A DNA stretch of 64,000 bases from assembly GCA_914767715.1 (NCBI GenBank), contig OU612066.1:38414283-38478282 (forward strand), read 5' to 3'. The stretch comes from Membranipora membranacea. Its lineage: Eukaryota; Bryozoa; Gymnolaemata; Cheilostomatida; Membraniporidae. Positions 47,940 through 59,900 of the stretch are shown here, piece after piece (position 1 is the stretch's first letter; every line of letters starts with the position of its first letter). The notes beneath the pieces are model-generated. The model was not told where the DNA came from. It did not search any database and saw nothing but the letters and a program-made list of their open reading frames with translations. A program made the translations under genes and the position numbers.

Positions 47940-50900
47940 ATGTCAGACTTTTTCAAAAATGCCCTCGGAATGTTCGGCACTGCTGGTGGCAAGGAGGACA
48001 ATGACTTTGTTGGGCAGCTGGTTGAAGTTGGGAGTCAGAGGCTGAGAATAAAGAAAGTAATTGCTGAGGGTGAGAGAATAATAAAGTTCAATCGAAATGT
48101 ATATTCACATTTATTTAAATCCAGGAAGAGACCTCTTAAATGACCTTGTAGTCATGCCATTGTCTCTAGTCATGCTGTATTATGCTGTAAATCCCTGGAA
48201 CCTGTTACTCCTTGGTCTATGCTTGGATTTAAAGCCACTCTGGATAGAAGCCTGTGATTTTGGAGTTCACTTAGATGACTATCACTATGAGTATGATTAT
48301 GAATCCAACCTAACATATATATATGGCTGGACTATCATTTCTTGTAACAACAGGGACCTTTTTGACACTAAATATATTGTTCTTCAATTGATTCCCCTGA
48401 CTTAGTATCTAATTGGTGCATATATATCCCTGCCTCGGAGAAGAGAGGGTAAAACCAGTTACTGTTAGGAGAGTGCCTAACCGAGGGTGAAAAATAGTGG
48501 GCTTTGTTATGTGTGTCTTACTACAGTCACTGCAGTAAGGCTGATTAGCTAGAACAACAAGCATTCATTGATAGAGTTCAATCTTTGGGGGAGAGCTCTA
48601 CTGTGAACCAGATAACAGTTGCGCATCCCCAGTGAAATAACTGCCACATTCTCCCACCTGTCACAATCCTGCCCAGATAGAGCAAATTAAAGCTCAAGCT
48701 CAGCTGAAGAATGAGTGAAGATCTGTAAAAAGCTGCTGCTATCTTTGCTGACAGTTAATGGTTGTCTCACTCTCATTGACACTTGACAGTCCTTGTGAAT
48801 ATTTGGGCCCACCGACATCCACAAACGCAGACATAGGATTAAGTGTTTCAGGGATGGACTTGCATGCATGCATTAGAGTGATGATAATGTGACAGGCCTA
48901 GAAATCAAAGAATTCAATTGTTCAATGTTAGGTAATTAGCTTGACCCATGGGCTTGTTGTTGGATTTATTGGCCACAGAGTATTCCATTGGTAGTGAGTT
49001 TTCAATTGCCTGACATGAGTTATAAACAATGGGTGGTAGGTAACACTGGTGACTGAGCATGTTTTAAACCTACAAATTTAGTCTGTATTGTCTCGGCACA
49101 TTCAGTCCAAACTAGACTGCATCTTATTATGATATTGTTGAAGAAACAGTGTAACATATTTTAATCTAGGATTGGGATGTTACCCTACATTATTTCTGTA
49201 CCAAACAATACCAGAAGACCATGTTAGGTGGTTTGAGTTAGATTTTGATTGAAATCAAATTGCAGACAACCCCTCTGTTGATGGTTTGAAAAAGCAGCTA
49301 ACCCTATGACACCTCATCTGGCTTTTAGCAGTTTTACATGTATTGTTTCGTTGCTAGAACAACTTGAGTTGCAATGTTAAATATTTTGGGTAGAGAACCA
49401 TTGCTGTCAATCTCAATTGTACATCATGGTGAACAGTTGCTGTTTACTCATCATCTGTATTCTCCTGTTTGCTTTGTGGATTTCAATTTTGTCAGCTTAT
49501 TTTGTATCTCCTTGTGATGAACATGGCAATTATATTCTTGGAGGAATTTAGCCACACACGTTCATTAAATCAAAGCTCTGGGGGTTTGTAGGTATTCCCA
49601 TCACCGTCTATAGTGAAGTAAATTAAATGCACTTCAGTGAGATCAGGGAGAATGGTCCCGTGTCAGATCTGAACAAAGTTGTAATTGAATCAAAAGCTTT
49701 TCAGAACATCTGTTGTGATAAGCTGAAATCTAAGCTGTGTAATTGCTATTATTATTTGTATCACCATCATTACTTACAATGAATTCATTTATATTTCAGG
49801 TGGATTTGCATTCGTTTATGTTGCTCAAGATGTGACAAGCAATAAAGAATATGCTTTGAAGGTAAGTAAGAGACATCCCATCCCGGCGAGAGGGTAAAAA
49901 ATTCAAGCAACGATCAAAAGAGGAAAACCCCATAATCTGACAAGGGTAAAAGATACCCTGGTATAAAGATTTTGGAAATAAAGTTGACTCGGCTCAGTTG
50001 CAACATGAATTGCAATATGAAGGTCAACCAATGTGCAAATTGAAATACATAAATCTCTAATCTTGTACCATATCAACTCATCTACGCTTGATAGCAGTCA
50101 CACACTAATACCAGAATTAGTGGCCCACAATTTTGAAATAATATCTGTGAACAAGTTGACCGAAATCACTCGAGCACGTTTGTTATACGATGAGACATGT
50201 TACAGAGATTACTGGCTAGCGATGAAGAAAAAGAGAAGGCAATCGTTCAGGAGATTAAATATCTCGTATCCTTTTTTCTATACCCTCCAATCAGATCCAG
50301 TTACTGAACCCTCCTCATATTACACCCGGTTAAAACAGTCAGGGGCTTTCCTCCCAGATACAGGGCTATTATTTTATTTCTGAGCTTGATAGTAGGCCTT
50401 GGTTAGGCCCGTTATTGTTTTGTGTTGGTTAGGGCCAGGCTGCCATGTTTGAATATTACATTATTGTCACCAGCATGTAGACTCACTATAAAGTTAATGC
50501 CCTGATTCATCCTTAGTCCAAAATTCCCGATCAATCTATGTTGAAGGTATGAGATCTACATCATGCCTCCCCATCAAAACAGGTACATTAGCTGGGATTA
50601 GCTTAGATAGAAATAGCAATGGTGGACACGATGTGTGTATTTTCTGCTCTAGCCAGTTGGATGCTAAATAGAATTAAGAGCATGACACACAGTATTAGAT
50701 GAGTGTTAGCAGGCAGCACTAGTACATTACACTCATCATGTGTTATTATTGATCAACTGGGATAGTTCAATAACTGAATTTATTTTCTAGTCATTGACAA
50801 TACTGTAGCAGCATAAGGGCCTACAAGTACATTCACACAAATCATGTAAATAATTCACTGTGCACTCTAGTCTGCTGACGTATAAAAAAGTAATCATGCT

Positions 50901-53900
50901 GTCAATAAAGCTACAGCACATACTCCTACACAGAGCGATGCTTGGTGGCCTTTGTGGTCGGGGGGAGGGGGAGGAGTAAAAGTTTGCAGACCCCAAATGA
51001 GACCGATGGTCAGAGGCTCCTTTCAAAATAACTGACATAGCTTTGTTTCATGTTAGAAGGATGGCTCAGCACCCCATCAAATGAGTTTCAGGCGCAATAG
51101 CATAACAAGCAATATGAACAGTTATTTTATATATAGTTGTTTCCCTTGACTGAGATATTTCACAGAAACGATTATCAGGACATTCTAACATACTTGAGTT
51201 TGTCTCGGCTGCCTCTATCGGTAAAAGTGAGTCCGGACACGGACAGACTGAATTCTTACTGCTCACAGAACTCTGTCCAAGTAAGTTACAGTCATAGACT
51301 CACATTAAGTTACGGTCGCCTACTTCCCCCCCCCCCCTCCGTATGTTCGTTTGTTTCAGGTCATCATTGTATTGCTATTTTGTTGTTGTTAGAAGTAGTT
51401 TGCCGGTTCATACAGCTCATAAACCTGTATTGGTTACCATGAAATCTTAATAATTGTGCCTAATTTTGAATTGATTTGCCTTTTATAGAATCATTTACTA
51501 CACAGTGTTATCAAATGATGGCGACTTTTTCGCTGAAGTTTTCCTTTGATTTTGAGTCATAAAACTTATCTTTATATCAATTATTGATACCATTGCGATG
51601 GATGCACATGCGATCAACTTTTTAACATTGTATGTCTGTCTTAATTATTGTGTGGTAATGTAAGTCTTCTTTTGCACTAAGTATAATCAGTGGTATTTTC
51701 CATGATCCCGGCTGCCTTGGGTTCAATGTTCAGTTCTTTAGATATGATATTTAAGTGTTGTTAGAAGGCACCTTTCATTCAGTATTATATCTTATCTATC
51801 TATTGCGGCCTGTTATATGATAAGGTAGATTTTAGTATCGGTTGTACCTGCAGATCGATAGATAGTACAACATGTTAATACATGAGTCCAATATGTGCAA
51901 AATATCTGTAGCAATCAATTCATTTACCCTAGAGGAGTAAAAGTCGGTTAAAATCGCAAATCTGTCACTGTCTGAAGACTGAGAAATAAATGCGCGGCCG
52001 CCATATTTGGTGCAAGGTGGTCTCAGCTTGCAGGCAGGTCGGAGCACACCTACCACATTCTATTAGCAAAAAATAACAGTGTTTGTTTATTAGAATGTAC
52101 TTGAGAGGCTGCCGCAGACAAACTTTGTCGTACTTGTTTGCGCTGGTCTTTCATCTCTCAGCTCATCAACAGTGTACTTTGTACTCTATTTCCTCATCAC
52201 CAATTACTTTTAGAAATTAAAAATGAAAACACATTTGATTGTTTTTCATGTCATCTGTAATGTACAAATAAGATTAATATCTCTGATACCGTAGTGCTTC
52301 ACCAGTACCTAGGGCTGCTATTGATGATGATATTATTATAAGCCTGTTACCCGAATTATGTTATGAGCACGCAGAACCATAGCCCTCTATGTCAGCAGAG
52401 TTACAATGTACTAATAGATTTATTTTCAATTTAGTTATCTTCTATACTTACAGATGGTGTGGTTGATTTGTATAACAAGAGAGGACGACCTTTACCTCCT
52501 GACAAGGTCCTACAGTTATTCTATCAAGTTTGTAAGTCTGTACAGCATATGCATAACAGACAGACTCCGATCATACATCGCGATATGAAGGTGAGAAAAC
52601 TCCAGCTACATTCCAGTGTTTATTATGAGTCTAAATACCAAATTAGAATAATGTGACGAATATGTGGGAACATCCAAAAGTGAAGATGGTTAGATTGATT
52701 AAGGTTGATTAAAATCAGATGACATATCACACGCTACATCACGAAGCATGGGCGGCGAAATACTAGTTGCCTTAGGGGCTAGGCTGCAATATCTGCGCCC
52801 ATTTGCGCTCAGTTTGCAGGCAGGTCGGAGCACACCTGGGGGTTCAACCAAACCCCAGCAGTCAGTAAAATTCAGTGGGATTCGAACCCACGACCTTCAA
52901 CATTTGCATGCTGAAGGGACGGCGCTCTAACCAACTGAGCTACCTCCTACTCCTGTAGTAATGTAATGTATGTATGTAATGTAATGTATGTGATGTTTCT
53001 CCTTGGATCCTAGAGTTGGTCCGGCAGCAGGTCAGCACCATACAATGACAACTAAAGAAAGTCACTCAGCTACAGAAATCATATGCTGGTACCTCCTCAA
53101 TGCTCATCATGAATAGCTATGCCTTCAATAGTTATCAAACCAAAGCAGGTCTTCTACTTGAGTATCGTCCGGTTGATATGTTTTGCGTTGCCTAAAAACG
53201 TCTGCCTCTTCAGAAGACTGAGATGTAAAACTAGTAGGTTTGAAGGTTGTTATACATGTTACAGGTATCCCACATGATGTCTGATAGAAGTACAGATATC
53301 AGACTCTTGTCATGTTGAGACCAGACATTGAATGCCTCTGCTCTTATTGTAGATGGAGAATCTACTTCTCTCAGCTGACGGTACTATTAAGTTATGTGAC
53401 TTTGGCAGCGCCACCACACAAGTATATAATCCTGATATCAACTGGTCAGCCAATCAGAGAGGTCTCGTCGAGGAGGAGGTGGGTGGGCCGATAGACCTGA
53501 GCATGTCTGCGGGTGGGCCGATAGACCTGAGCATGTCTGCGGGTGGGCCGATAGACCTGAGCATGTCTGTGGGTGGGCAGATAGACCTGAGCATGTCTGC
53601 GGATGGGCCGATAGACCTGAGCATGTCTGTGGGCGGGCCGATAGACCTGAGCATGTCTGTGGGTGGGCCTATAGACCTGAGCATGTCTGTGGGTGGGCAG
53701 ATAGACCTGAGCGTGTCTGTGGGTTGGCCGATAGACCTGAGTATATCTGTGGGTGGGCCGATATACCTGAGCATGTCTGCGGGTGGGCCGATAGACCTGA
53801 GCATGTCTGTTATTTGAGCCGCCTTGTTTTGTTTTGAGCGAAACCGACCAGGAGTTGAATCCTGAAAGGATACAGTTTGGAATGTTTTTTGAATGTTTAA

Positions 53901-56900
53901 AAACAAATCATTGTAATATTGGGACCTGCAGTTTGTAAAAATGTCATCCATATAACTTGGTATACATTATTATGTTTTCATTGTTTGTTTTTGCAGATTG
54001 CCAAATATACAACACCAATGTACCGGTCGCCGGAGATGTTAGATTTATATCAGAACTTCCCTATAGCCGAGCCTCAGGATATCTGGGCCCTCGGCTGTGT
54101 GTTATATCAGATGTGCTTCATGGTTCATCCTTACGAGGACTCGGCCAAATTACGCATTATCAACGCTAAATATCAGATACCTGAGCTCGATAGGGAATAT
54201 ACAGTATTCCATCAACTTATCCGTAAGTAGAAGTCCAGTCTTATTGGTTGATTAGGTTTTGGAACACCGACTGAGTTGCTCCAAATCTTATTTTCAAACA
54301 TCAAAATGCCTTTACTGGTTTTCAGGAAGCTGTTAGTGGTACTTAAGGTAGAGACACGGGGTGAGCAATTGTGGACTTTCTATACACCGTTGGAAAGCTG
54401 CCAAGCTACTGATCGCTAATAGCTTATCAAAAATGTGATTGGATGACGTTGCGTCATTTTATCAAGGAAATGAGGCCGAAAGGCTGTTTTTAGCAAAGTG
54501 GATAGCTGAGCCAATTTGATTGCTAGAAACTTCAAAACAGGTTTTATTTATTCTTAGAGATATTGTTCAGCCTAATTCTTTGTTGAAAATAATATATGAT
54601 GAGCCCAAAGTGGCTTTTTACATCACGCCATAATACGCGTGATTTTTGAAATTTGATGATATAACGTGAAACTTTAAGCAACGATTTGAGATAGATTGAT
54701 AAGTTAAGAGCCAATTTTTTTGCCATTTTCCTCTGAATTGCTGTTTAAATAACACACATCAAAATTTTCAGCAGTGTAAAGAATTTATCAAGATCAGCAC
54801 AGACCATCAAACGTAGAGACATTTTTGGTCATTTTTTCATTACGCCAAACATGCTGTCAAATTTACCATCACTTAGCCCAGAAATTTTTGTGGCTGAAAG
54901 TTCTCACATACGAAGCGGCTTTGATTAAGCATAGTACAAATACGATATGCCAACAAAATTTTCACCAGGTATCAGTTTTCCCCGAATTGCGCACCACAGA
55001 ATGCCCAAAACAGCCAATTTAGGTGCTTTTTAAGGTGTTTTTGAGCATTCTGTGGTGTACAAATTGGGGAAAACTGATACATAGTGACACATTTTTTTGC
55101 CATTTCCTGTTTTTACTATGCTTAATCAAAGCGGCTTCGTATGTGAGAAATTTCAAAAAAATAATTTTTGGCCTCAGTGATGGTAAATTTGACAGCATGT
55201 TTGGCGTAATGAAGAAATGACCAAAAATGCCTCTACCTTTGATGGTCTGTGCTGATCTTGATTAATTCTTTACACTGCTGAAAATTTTGATGTGTGTTAT
55301 TTAAACAGCAATTCAGAGGAAAATAGCAAAAATATTGGCTCTTAACTTCTCAATCTATCTCAAATCGTTGCTGAAAGTTTCACGTTATAACATCAAATTT
55401 CAAAAATCACGCGTATTATGACGTGATGTAAAAAGCCACTTTGGGCTCATCATATATTATTTTCAACCAAGAATTAGGATGAACTATATCTCTAAGAATA
55501 AATATAACCTGTTTAGAAATTATTAGCAATCAAATTGGCTCAGCTATCCACTTTGCTAAAACAGCCTATTTGGCCTAATTTCCTAGATAAAATGACGCAA
55601 CATCATCCAGTCACATTTTTGATAAGCAATTAGTGATCAGTAGCTCGGCAGCTTTCCAACGGTGTATAGAAAGTCCACAATTGCTGACCCCCGTGTCTCT
55701 ACCTTAACCATCCAAATATGGCTGCCTCCTTCAGCAATAATCACTAAATCCATAATGTGACAAATATGGTTCAGTTCCACCCTCACTCTTATTATTGGTA
55801 CAGCTGAACTGCTTGAGATACTTTTAGTGATCGCTGGTGATATTGGATGGCTACCAAAAGTTCAAACCTCCTGCATATAGTTTTGTTTTAAGTTGACATG
55901 GTGTAATTGATCATCACAATCAGACAAGTCTGTATCACGTTATAATGTATAATTATTATCTGTATTATATTTCTGTCAGAGCAAGCATTCCAGATAGATC
56001 CTAGAGAGAGGCCGGTCATAGATGAGATGATAAGTCAGTTAGAGGAGATGGCTGCTGCTCGAGGAGTCAATCTACACACCCCACTCACTCAGAATCAGCT
56101 CGAGTCACAGCAATCACTCAATGATGGTAAGTCACAGTAATCACTCAATGATTGTGAGTCACAAGCAGACACTCTTTGATTGTGAGTCACAGGCAGACAC
56201 TCTATGATTGTGAGTCACAGCAGACACTCTATGATTGTCAGTCACAAGCAGTCACTCAATGATGGTAAGTAACAGCAGTCACTCTATTATTGTGAGTCAC
56301 AAGCAGACACTCTTTGATTGTGAGTCACAAGCAGACACTCTATGATTGTGAGTCACAAGCAGTCACTCTACGATTGTGAGTCACAAGCAGTCACTCAATG
56401 ATGGTAAGTCACAAGCAGACACTCTATGACTGTGAATCACAAGCAGACACTCTATGATTGTAAATCACAAGCAGTCGCTCAATGATGGTAATTCAAAAGC
56501 AGACACTATAATTGTGAGTCACAAGCAGACACTCTTTGATTGTGAGTCACAAGCAGACAGTCTATGATTGTGAGTCACAAGCAGTCACTCAATGATCGTA
56601 AGTCACAAGCAGACACTCTATGATTGTGAGTCACAAGCAGACACTCTTTGATTGTGAGTCACAGCAGTCACTCAGTGATGGTAAGTCACAAGCAGACACT
56701 TGATGATTGTGAGTCACAAGCAGTCACTCAATAATTGTGAGTCACAAGCAGACACTCTATGATTGTGAGTCACAAGCAGACAATCTATGATTGTGAGTCA
56801 CAAGCAGTCACTCAATGATTGTGAGTCACAGCAGACACTCAATGATGGTCAGAGAGTGAGTAGCAAACATGGTTATGATCATGTAATGATGTGCAGAGGG

Positions 56901-59900
56901 GAGTTTGACACAATATCAGCCTAAAATTTCAGGCTTCATAATTAATGTTTAAGAGGAGGGCGTTTGCTGTCTTGTCCAGCTCAAATGATTATATAAACAA
57001 TACTGACGTAATTTTAAACCCAGTATTAATTATACATTTTTTAAGACTTCATCCATAAAGGGAAAGTTCGGAACAGTAAGTACAGTAAGTACAGTAAGTA
57101 CAGTAGGTACAGTAAGTACAGTAAGTACAGTAAGTACAGTAGGTCGAGCACAATGAGATGATATTTTCCGCCGCTTCTAGATGATATACTGATATTATAT
57201 CAATTTCTTTGCTGCTGTGTCACTCTATCAGTGTGATTTATTCTGTTTGTTTATGATGTCATTTCAGAGGAAACTATTGTTCGTTTATCAAAAAAGCTTC
57301 TTGTTCGCCAAAACAGTCTGGTCCATCACCTGAGCGGTATGGGTTTTATTAGTCCATCACCTGAGCGGTATGGGTTTTATATACAGAATGAGCCTGTCAT
57401 AGTCGATGTTAACCTAGATAACTATTTGTTCTGAATATTAGCAGCGTATATCACACTCCTATTTTGGAATATTCTGTTATGTTGGTGTCATCTCCAAAAC
57501 TAAACTCAATGTTGTGAAGCGCGGGATCAGCAAACTCTCACCTTGTAATTGGGGAGGGTGGAATTAAATTGAAGCGAGCATGAGGTAAGGAGTTGCCCCT
57601 TCTCATTGAGCTATATGATCGGGTAACTCCTAATTATTATATAATTTTTTTGTCTTCTCGCTGTCTATTGTTTAAGCTCCTAATTTGCAATATTTTGATT
57701 TTTTTCTTTTTTGATGTTTTATGAGTTGATACTTCTGCAGTATATTGTATCTTTTGGTAGCTCATCATTATTGCTTGTGAATTTTACGATTTTATACTGT
57801 TTCTGTTTACTGCACTCTCAATCAGTTTATGTCACAGACAACCCAACCAAACTGAGCTGCTTAGTATCGTATAGTATATCAATATCAGAGCAGGGCAGCA
57901 GAGCTGTTAAGATAGTGATCTTCACGGTCTGTGTCGGAAGAAAATCCACTTGATGATTGTCCCATTGAGCAAGTGTGCCAACTTCAAAAAGGGGAAATTA
58001 CAGAGAATACTGTGAAAGGTAAATGATGAAATGAGATACAGGGAGAGAAGGATAACTCTGTAGATTTGTATATCACTATTCAGTCATATTTCTGTCTCTT
58101 TTTAGGAACTTTTGGAGGTGATCAGCCGCGACGTCCTCCACCACCCACATCATACTCATCAGAGTCGTCACCCCAGCACTCTAATCATGAGTCTCCGCAC
58201 CACCAACCTCTCCCCCAGCAGGGACACCCTGGGGCGGGCGGAGGCTTCCTCAGTTCTCTAAAAGGTGGAGCTGGTAGTCTTATGAAGAATATCAAAGATG
58301 CATCGAGTAAAGTAGCTCACACCATCTCACAGACTGCCTCATAGTGAGTTTATAGTTCATAGTGGTCTGGAGGCCTATCAAATAACTAATTGAAATTTTG
58401 TCTGACATTTAAAATTGTGTTTGACACGGAAATGGCGTGATCCTCCCAGTAATGTTCAATTATATATAAAACGGGGCTGCAAAAGAAGAATTGGGCTGCG
58501 AAAAAGAATTGATTACCATTTATTGATGGTCCCACAGTTGTTCTCTTTCCTTGATAATTTGATGCGCTGTATTTAGTCTTTAATGAGGAATACCAAGGCT
58601 GCACTAAAACTAGTATAGTATCTAATTCTCTGCTGCAGCTGTTTTCTGTGTCTTTTGTTACCATCATCACTCTGATGTAATTTTGAATTTAATTAATTTA
58701 CTTTGGTAGTTACTGATCTCATTATATTTTAGCTTCAATGCACAAAGGTGAGAGCAAACCATGTTAAGGCCTTAATGTTCTCTAGTCGATAATCCTTTTC
58801 ATGTATCCATGATGGAAATGGCTGAACTCTTCCGCAAATAGTGTTCAAAGTTTATGTCTTTGGTCTGGGATTGTCGGTTTTTCAGTTTAGATTTAGAAGT
58901 TCTCATGTCTATATAACCAACTTTCACATGATCCCTTATATTAGTATGACTACCTCTATTCTACTGCGAACCACCGACCCTCACCAACTCAGGATTAGAG
59001 GATTCTCAGGTCTTCTCAGAGTATGCTGCATCTCGCTTCTCTCTGTAGATAAGCATCTTAGTGATGAGCTGATCACATATTCATCGTCTCAATGAAATGT
59101 CTCTCTTTTACAGCATGGGAAACAAGGAGATGGATGTAGCATTTATAACGAGGAGAATTGTGGGTAAGTGTCGATCTTGAGTTTTGGCTGCGGATATAAA
59201 GAATCATAGATATATATACTTTTTATTGGCATCCAAAGTCATGAGTTGTTGAGTCATAGATTGGATCAGATCCTAAGCAGGTCAGTTACGGCTGCCTCAC
59301 TGATAGTTTACTTATTCAATGTTGATGATGATTACTTGTAGTGATGCCGTTCCCTAGTGAGAGTCACGAGCTCGGACCTCACAATCTTATGGAGGATGTG
59401 AGAGCTTTCCTGGATACTCAGTATAGAGATAAATACTTTGTGTATAATCTCAGCCAGAGAAGTTATGATGTTAGGAAGTTTCACTTGAGGGTAAGAGCTT
59501 CACTGATCACTCAGTCTATGGCTTCACCTTATTATAATTATAAATAAGTATGAAGCTTTGGAAAATTGATTAATAACCCTAGTCTGACATAGTTGACTCT
59601 CTGTTGACATGAAGTACTACGTCATTCAATGAGTCATAGCCTCAGTATTAGTACTGTCTCACAGAGAGTAATAAAGTGACGTAGTGTTATATCTATATAA
59701 TATATACAGGTACATCAGTGTAGCTGTGCTCCTAAGGCTAAGATACCACCACTAGATCTACTCTTCAAACTTTGTAAGAATATGGACTCCTGGCTAAAGA
59801 GAGACCCAGATAATATATGTGTCATACACTGTGATGTGAGTAGTAGTAGTAGAAGGACTTACATTCATCCTCATTATCATAATATTATGTTGGTTGAGTG

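Noticed and set aside
48097-48405. 102-codon frame after GAK exon 1
   Set aside because: Lies in intron 1; the conserved GAK sequence resumes at 49800 in matching phase.
52870-52955. Functional tRNA gene
   Set aside because: Boxes A and B fit, but the anticodon-arm position holds a longer hairpin (CCTTCAGCAT...ATGTTGAAGG) and the 3' body continues as a SINE.
53454-53951. Minus-strand frame with RSIGPPADML repeats
   Set aside because: Reverse reading of the 30-base GAK array.
56102-56850. CRISPR-like regular repeat
   Set aside because: Continuous tandem minisatellite containing an exon end; no spacers.
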